Source: Branchiostoma floridae (lineage: Eukaryota > Chordata > Leptocardii > Amphioxiformes > Branchiostomatidae). Taken from it: 64,000 nucleotides of DNA. Both the position numbers and the translations under genes were made by a program. The stretch spans positions 14,403,314 to 14,467,313 of the forward strand of contig NC_049984.1 of the NCBI RefSeq assembly GCF_000003815.2, in the 5' to 3' direction. Within the stretch, counting starts at the first letter, position 1. Every line of letters starts with the position of its first letter. Positions 60,201 through 64,000 of the stretch are shown here, piece after piece. Under the pieces are notes generated by a model that worked only from the letters and a program-made list of their open reading frames with translations, searched no databases and was not told the origin of the DNA.

Positions 60201-63200
60201 CCTGCTTGTCAGACTGGCTGGTACTGGAAGTTACACATCACAATCTTTAACCAATCTAACCAACAAACTCACTCAAATGTCAGGGCCTGATCTAAGAGGA
60301 GCTTATCTTAGAAGCTCTTAGAAAACCTGCAAGCATTTGTCTTTTTGTTTTCTTTCAAATTGAAACATTGTATATTTTGTGTGTGGGAGGGGGGATTGAA
60401 TCAACTTCTGTAACAGAAATCTGTTATATACTAAGAAATTTTGTATGATATCTGCATTGATAAAAAGACAATGTTTGTCTTAAAAGTATCTACATCATAG
60501 AGGATAGCATTCTGCAATTGTTTGCAAATGTTGTAAAATGGTAGATTCTACAGTTCCATACAACTGTTTGTATCAGCAGTCATCTACAACAATGATTGGT
60601 TACCTTGCAGAGGACGTAGACTGGAAACTGTCCACCAGTAGCTTCATGCCTGTGGGGAAATTTTTCACCAGGTACACCAGGCTGAAGTCTGGCAGGTTGT
60701 AGATCTGGGAAAATATTAGGGCAGGAGAGATTAAATACAGTTCATGTCGAAACATGACGCCATTGACGTTTGAAAAGTTGCTCTTCAAACTGACCAGTTA
60801 TGCTTTGGTCACATTTGTACCCGTGGCCTTACAGACGTAGCCCCAGCCGGGCCCCAAAGCCACACATTTGTGGACTGCCAGATACTTTGGGGGTACTTCA
60901 TGATATGTTCGCAATTAGCTTATGGCGTCTATTTGTTACCAGGTCCCGAGTTGATTTTAACTCTGAGTTAAAATCATTCCGGGGCCCAGTCGTGCCAAAA
61001 AATACCCACGCACCCGCAGAGTGTTCCACAGGGACATGTAGGGATCACCCCCGAAAGTGACCAAAAAACATCCCGTGAATTGTTTGACAGGGCTCCTTTT
61101 TCCAATTGTGACCAAAGCATTATGTGTCAAAGACTTTAAAAAGTTGTGATGATGATGATAATGATGATGATGATGTGATTGTGTTGTTACCTCCAGTGAC
61201 CCGTTCTCCCTACAGATGACACACCAGTGGGTGGGCTCCACCTCCTTCACTACTGGCTCCTGCACAGTGCTGGTGCTGTACAACAAAAGGAACAATCCAA
61301 CAGTTCAGTTCAGTTCACTTACTAAGTCTAAGAATCCAATACTTACTCAGACTTGGCATGACACTTACAAATGAAAAATGTGAATAACATCAAAGTCAAC
61401 TATCCCCAAAATACATTTCTCAAGGGCACAATATTGTGTACTGCCCGGGATTTAAATTGAGAACAGAGTCAGCATCCTTAACAACAAGACCACCATGCTA
61501 CATGTACCTTAAGGCTTCCACCATACCTTGGTTTCACCTCCTCTCTAACTACAGCAGGTCCAGATGGCTTAGCAGATGGCTCCCCATACAGCATTTCATC
61601 CTCATCGTCCACACCGGTTTCCATGGCTACAGCATCTTCTGCGGCTGGTTCTGCTGCATCCTTCTCCACCTCTGGAGCGGGTGTCGTAGTGGAGGGGGAG
61701 GAGACGGTGAAGAGGCCGCTGGTGTCACGATACGCACACACTGTTATCGCCTGGGATTTCTGCGGAGAGAGGAGGAGAAGTCTTTAATGTAGGAAAAATG
61801 ACAGGCCAATGTAAGCTCTAAAAGACATTTTCAGCAGTAATATTCACAGTGTTCTCACGATGATTGTAAGATTTTTCGAGATCACCTGATGTTCAAACCC
61901 CACCCAATGTGACAGGGTAAATTTTCAGGTGAAAAATAGATTTGAGTATCTTGCCATTTTCTAATTCAGTAGCTTTTTGGCTCTCATAGTAGAACATGTA
62001 TAATTCTAACATTTTTTATGAAATCTAGACTCGTCTCAAACAACATACATGTACATAAAGATTAGAAAGTTCAATAGGTTAACTATCCATTTCAATAACT
62101 TACTCCTGCCATGTCTATCTTCTTGGCGGACAGTCTGTGCCCGCTGCCGTACGGGTCGTTCACCAGGGTGAGCAGGAGTATCTGTCCATCCTCGCTCATC
62201 ACCAGGGCGTAGGGGTCAGCCACAGACGCCAGGACAAAGGCGGGGCCCTTAGAGTCAAAGGGCAGGTGCTGTAACTGCTTCACTGTAAGACACAGAATGA
62301 CATATGTTTGCTACATATAGCGGCAAGAAGCAGAACTCCAGTTAAAAGCTCTAGATTCCTCATCAGGTAAAGTTTTAAAGAATACCTTACTGAGACATGG
62401 TACAAGAAAAGACATCCATCCATTAAATTTCATTTCTTACCTCCTTGTAGAAGTCGGATTCCATATGGTGAAACCTGAAAGACAAAGTCTTCATTAGACT
62501 TACAACATACCATACATGTAACATGAAGTGAGTGCCATTCAGCACCAAGGACAGGGATAAATTACGGGGAAAACTAACAGAAAGTGAATCTTGTTTGGCA
62601 CTAGGGACAAAGATACATACCTGGATAATGTACTTGTTGTTTCCTATATTCCCAGCATACACTGTGGGCCCCTGGGTGCTGAATCCACTGTGATCAAGTT
62701 CCATAATCTCCTTACCAGTCTGAAGAACCTACAGAAGGAAATGGTAACAGCAAAGGTTAGTTTAACTTTAGCCCACTGTGATCAAATTGCATCATCTCTT
62801 TACCATTCTGAAGAACCTTCAGAGAGACGTTTTTTGGAATATTTCAATTTTGATCAGGTGTGCCTTTGGATTTGCATGGAGAGGGAGATGGTGAAATATG
62901 TTTTATCTACTTAAATGTAAATGTTACCTTTCTAGTTTTTACTTTAAAATGCATGAGAACCAAGGATATAAATTGGTATGGCCTAATAATATTGAGTGAG
63001 TGAGTGAGTGAGTGAGTGAGTGAGTGAGTGAGTGAGTGAGTGAGTGAGTGAGTGAGTGAGTGAGTGAGTGGGTGAGTGAGTGAGTGAGTGAGTGGGTGAG
63101 TGAGTGGGTGAGTGAGTGAGTGGGTGAGTGAGTGAGTGAGTGAGTGGGTGAGTCAGTGAGTGAGTGAGTGAGTGGGTGAGTGAGTGAGTGAGTGAGTGGG

Positions 63201-63975
63201 TGAGTGAGTGAGTGAGTGAGTGACTGGTGAAAGAGCCTACTGGGTTGAGGCTTGCTTAGAGGGGATTGCAGGTCATACCAAAGACTCTAGAATTGGCTCA
63301 CTGTGTCGTCTGTCACTACCCAGTACGTGAACTAGCTCTCTGCTGTAGTGCTTGCACAATTGTGTGGCCCAAGGCCTACGAAAATGGAGATTGGCACTGA
63401 CCTATATACATAGACGGATTCTAAAAAAAAGCTATTGATGTATCAATATCGGTTTTAATGTAAACTTAAGTTCAATACCATGGTGGAGTCCTCCCTACTG
63501 AGTATAAGGAAGCCATGACTGTTGGTCAGGTTATAACTAACTACTAGTACTGAGGCAGGAGTGTAAGACTGACCATGGTGGAGTCCTCCCTACTGAGTAT
63601 AAGGAAGCCATGACTGTTGGTCAGGTTATAACTAACTACTAGTACTGAGGCAGGAGTGTAAGACTGACCATGGTGGAGTCCTCCCTACTGAGTATAAGGA
63701 AGCCATGACTGTTGGTCAGGTTATAACTAACTACTAGTACTGAGGCAGGAGTGTAAGACTGACCATGGTGGAGTCCTCCCTACTGAGTATAAGGAAGCCA
63801 TGACTGTTGGTCAGGTTATAACTAACTACTAGTACTGAGGCAGGAGTGTAAGACTGACCATGGTGGAGTCCTCCCTACTGAGTATAAGGAAGCCATGACT
63901 GTTGGTCAGGTCCACATCAGGAGGTCCCTCCTCTTTAGTCTCCTCCTTTTCACCTTCAGGCTTCTCTTCTGAGCC
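48259..63975 (-). CDS. CPSF1: Cleavage and polyadenylation specificity factor subunit 1 (CPSF160), C-terminal 897 residues
   Basis: CPSF160 scaffolds the complex that recognises AAUAAA, with WDR33 and CPSF30. The window holds 25 exons, all GT-AG, in transcript order: 63975-63859, 62728-62621, 62474-62441, 62282-62104, 61759-61527, 61275-61191, 60704-60604, 60223-60127, 59445-59356, 59115-58978, 58624-58472, 57787-57671, 57554-57464, 57042-56958, 56533-56392, 55858-55790, 55470-55387, 54693-54550, 54185-54153, 53531-53465, 53217-53170, 53022-52861, 52237-52108, 48940-48802, 48306-48259 (TGA). Phases join without error. Landmarks are [77 protein letters not shown] and the C-terminal [11 protein letters not shown]. 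These cover the later beta-propeller repeats and the CPSF_A C-terminal domain. A basic stretch ([12 protein letters not shown]) sits where the mammalian nuclear signal lies. The N-terminal third or so is outside the window. Several introns contain duplicated exon boundaries. Confidence 0.97.
48658..48745 (+). repeat. Dispersed repeat, copy 2 (CPSF1 intron)
   Basis: Homologous to 41762-41850 (AAGCAAAATCCCC, GTTTGTGTGG). Confidence 0.65.
49245..51699 (+). mobile_element. 5'-truncated RTE-like non-LTR retrotransposon with 13-bp target duplication
   Basis: The direct repeat AAGTGGGGTAGGA flanks the insert exactly (49232-49244 and 51700-51712). The 5' boundary cuts into the endonuclease domain, typical of target-primed reverse transcription that stopped early. 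The 3' end is GAGGATTAG followed by GTAGGTAGG: almost no 3' UTR and a short tetranucleotide tail, with no poly-A. This is characteristic of the RTE clade. It lies antisense to CPSF1 in the intron between exons 52237-52108 and 48940-48802. The perfect duplication and open frame imply a young insertion. Confidence 0.9.
49252..51690 (+). CDS. Endonuclease (partial) and reverse transcriptase of the retrotransposon
   Basis: The single 812-codon frame begins inside the APE-type endonuclease. Its last motifs are visible: [16 protein letters not shown] near residue 50, and SDHHLM near residue 82. A basic linker follows. The reverse transcriptase has [32 protein letters not shown], motif [10 protein letters not shown] near 448, motif [14 protein letters not shown], the catalytic FADD near 551 and the KYLGSYIS block. 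The C-terminal part contains [14 protein letters not shown], common in RTE-like proteins. The ATG at 49252 is an internal methionine, not the true start: the frame is open back to the insertion edge. The protein lacks the first half of its endonuclease, so the copy cannot move by itself. It is collinear and free of stops or frameshifts. Confidence 0.92.
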   Translation: MGKEGVGERNDNGQRLVDVCMENGLVIGGTIFKHKNIHKLSWVSPDGRTSNQIDHICINRKWRKSLRDVKAIRGADASSDHHLMLCKLQLKLRKASKGKNDPLFDSGKLKDLAVKEQFTVELKNRFQVLEDIPVDDINARCEGIHKVFTDTSKAVLGYRKRERKEWLSETTWNLVQERKTAKQHMLNGSERQRAAAAKTYQAKNKEVKRSARRDKRVYMDSLATEAQQAAEKGDTRTVYKITKQLSGDLKNRAAAVKDKNGKVLMEGKDQLDRWAEHFRETLNRPPPESEGTIEDMGFNIEMKRGPITLQEIVNAIKETKANRAPGEDRVTADMLKVDPVATARGLITLFNQVWYEETVPEAWKRGIIVKLPKKGDLSVCGNWRGINLLSVTGKIFCRVLLQRTRRSIDKILREEQAGFRSGRGCTDQIFVLRTIVEQSLEWNSSLYINFIDFEKAFDSIHHPSLWKILQAYGFPFKFINILKDMYADNQCCVRHDGQHSEWFHVKTGVRQGCVVSPTLFLVVIDWVMRRATAGHPRGIVWGLTSRLEDCDFADDIALLSHAQRDIQEKTNNVDQQASSVGLKTHQDKTKILKVKSKSTVKTTIRGQDLEEVQDFKYLGSYISSDSNIEKEVSTRIGMAAQAFNKLRNIWKASTLKQKTKLRIYRSNVRSVLLYAAETWRTNKKIEQRIRGFESRCLRRILKIRWEQRVSNKEVAERTGIHNIVEEIKRRRWKWLGHVLRMHKNRHPYVALKWTPQGKRSRGRPLGTWRRTVEGEMKAARKTWHEVRWMAQDRKDWKKFVSALCSTKGSEED
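51800..51900 (+). repeat. Dispersed structured repeat, copy 1
   Basis: AAGAAGAGTGATAGATGTCA, then AAAACATTTGGAAGTAAATC and TTTATCCAGTTGTAGAGA. Homologous to 54845-54960 and contains the hairpin AGTGA..TCACT. Confidence 0.75.
52276..52552 (+). mobile_element. tRNA-derived SINE (family A), near full length
   Basis: The head GGATGTCCCTGTGGCTCAAC has an A-box (TGGCTCAACTGG) and a B-box-like GGTTCAAGTTCC. The body contains GTGCATATTAAAGGGGAAG and ends near GTGCCACTAGGCG and GTGAACAA. It aligns along its length with 57165-57425. Confidence 0.8.
53625..54000 (+). repeat. Minisatellite, about 40-bp unit, about nine copies, CPSF1 intron
   Basis: ACACCTGTCCTTGGTGCTGA, then ACACCATCCACACACA, recurs with variation between CPSF1 exons 54185-54153 and 53531-53465. 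Repetitive frames on both strands ([21 protein letters not shown]) are artefacts. Confidence 0.9.
54845..54960 (+). repeat. Dispersed structured repeat, copy 2
   Basis: Contains GATGCTGAAGAAGAGTGATG, GATGTCACTCAAAACATCC and GGAAGTAAATCTTC. GAGTGA-TGGATG-TCACTC can form a perfect 6-bp hairpin, enclosed by GATG and CATC. Confidence 0.75.
56034..56390 (-). repeat. 34-36 bp minisatellite that repeats a CPSF1 5' splice site
   Basis: On the minus strand each unit reads GTAAGTAAGG (or GTAAGTATGG, GTAAGTACGG), then a G-rich part, GCGCTACAAA, then GGGAGG. Unit starts on the plus strand are near 56034 (variant), 56071, 56105, 56139, 56173, 56208, 56243, 56279, 56313, 56349 and 56384. The last is the genuine donor of exon 56533-56392, so about ten extra donor-like sites follow it in the intron. 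Confidence 0.95.
57165..57425 (-). mobile_element. tRNA-derived SINE (family A), near full length
   Basis: On the minus strand it starts GGGATGCCCCTGTAGCCCAA with B-box-like CAATTCAAGTCC. It then has AAGCATGCTAAAAGGGAAGG and ends near GTGCCACTATGTGAACAA. It lies in a CPSF1 intron in the gene's own orientation. Confidence 0.8.
58090..58290 (+). repeat. Dispersed repeat in CPSF1 introns, copy 1
   Basis: GAGATCAGCTGATTTTGAAG, GGGGTAGATTTTCAGATGAAA and TTGAGTCTT are collinear with 61850-61975 in another intron. Confidence 0.6.
60801..61119. mobile_element. MITE with TTA target site and central palindrome
   Basis: The ends TGCTTTGGTCACA and TGTGACCAAAGCA are flanked by TTA on both sides (60798-60800 and 61120-61122). 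Exactly in the middle, near 60963, is the near-perfect palindrome GATTTTAACTC / GAGTTAAAATC. The size is 319 bp. TTA points to a PIF/Harbinger-type element; the ends differ from the 2902-3102 family. Confidence 0.8.
61850..61975 (+). repeat. Dispersed repeat in CPSF1 introns, copy 2
   Basis: GAGATCACCTGATGTTCAAA and CAGGGTAAATTTTCAGGTG match 58200-58290. Confidence 0.6.
62772..62820 (-). pseudogene. Diverged partial copy of a CPSF1 exon start with its acceptor
   Basis: On the minus strand, AG followed by codons for [15 protein letters not shown] parallels the true exon 62728-62621, which begins [15 protein letters not shown]. The similarity starts just before the acceptor and stops after the SG codons. 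The copy then runs into an in-frame TAA with no donor, so it cannot replace the exon. Confidence 0.8.
62994..63222 (+). repeat. (GAGT)n tetranucleotide microsatellite, about 57 units
   Basis: Almost pure GAGT with scattered GGGT variants. In the CPSF1 pre-mRNA (minus strand) it reads (UCAC)n. Confidence 0.98.
63478..63910 (-). repeat. Perfect 95-bp tandem array containing the end of a CPSF1 exon and its donor
   Basis: Units start at 63481, 63576, 63671, 63766 and 63861; the four complete ones look identical. Each carries about 50 bases of exon (encoding [15 protein letters not shown]) and 45 bases of intron beginning GTCAGT. The rightmost copy is continuous with the genuine exon 63975-63859. 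Reading through the first donor meets an in-frame TAG, so the extra copies are non-coding. Confidence 0.95.
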
Positions 63976-64000
63976 CTGGAAATGATACATTCAAGTAGTT

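Overview
This window is eukaryotic nuclear DNA. Genes are split by GT-AG introns, and the space between them is full of short inverted-repeat transposons, tRNA-derived SINEs, minisatellites and microsatellites. The repeat types and protein sequences suggest an invertebrate deuterostome, most likely a cephalochordate (Branchiostoma, amphioxus). The taxon is an inference; no database could be searched.

Bases 1-37,000 are gene-poor. I found no convincing multi-exon gene here. There are two weak candidate coding pieces: a possible first exon at 18,299-18,514 (-) and an RPS19-like fragment at 2,092-2,358 (-). The rest is a mosaic of non-autonomous DNA transposons. At least nine have termini with the core CCAAGCAGA; others belong to TTA-target, AGCCTGGTATCC-terminal and ACCTTTATCCG-terminal families. 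There are also tRNA-headed SINEs, LINE 3' ends with (CA)n tails, and several satellites.

Bases 37,080-64,000 hold three conserved genes. POP4 (RNase P/MRP subunit Rpp29) is on the minus strand at 37,080 to about 45,340 or beyond. PYURF/PREY (mitochondrial TRM112-like protein) is on the plus strand at 46,608-47,214. The C-terminal 897 residues of CPSF1 (CPSF160, the mRNA cleavage and polyadenylation scaffold) lie on the minus strand at 48,259-63,975 in 25 exons, with the 5' end outside the window. POP4 and PYURF are head-to-head; PYURF and CPSF1 are tail-to-tail. A 5'-truncated but open RTE-like retrotransposon (49,245-51,699) sits antisense in a CPSF1 intron, flanked by a 13-bp target-site duplication.

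The most unusual signal is repeated local duplication of exon/intron boundaries. CPSF1 has a 34-36 bp minisatellite that multiplies a genuine 5' splice site about ten times, a perfect 95-bp tandem array that multiplies the end of another exon with its donor, and a diverged partial copy of an exon start with its acceptor. The first recognised POP4 exon also has a scrambled second copy. Some of these may be assembly artefacts, and checks are given.
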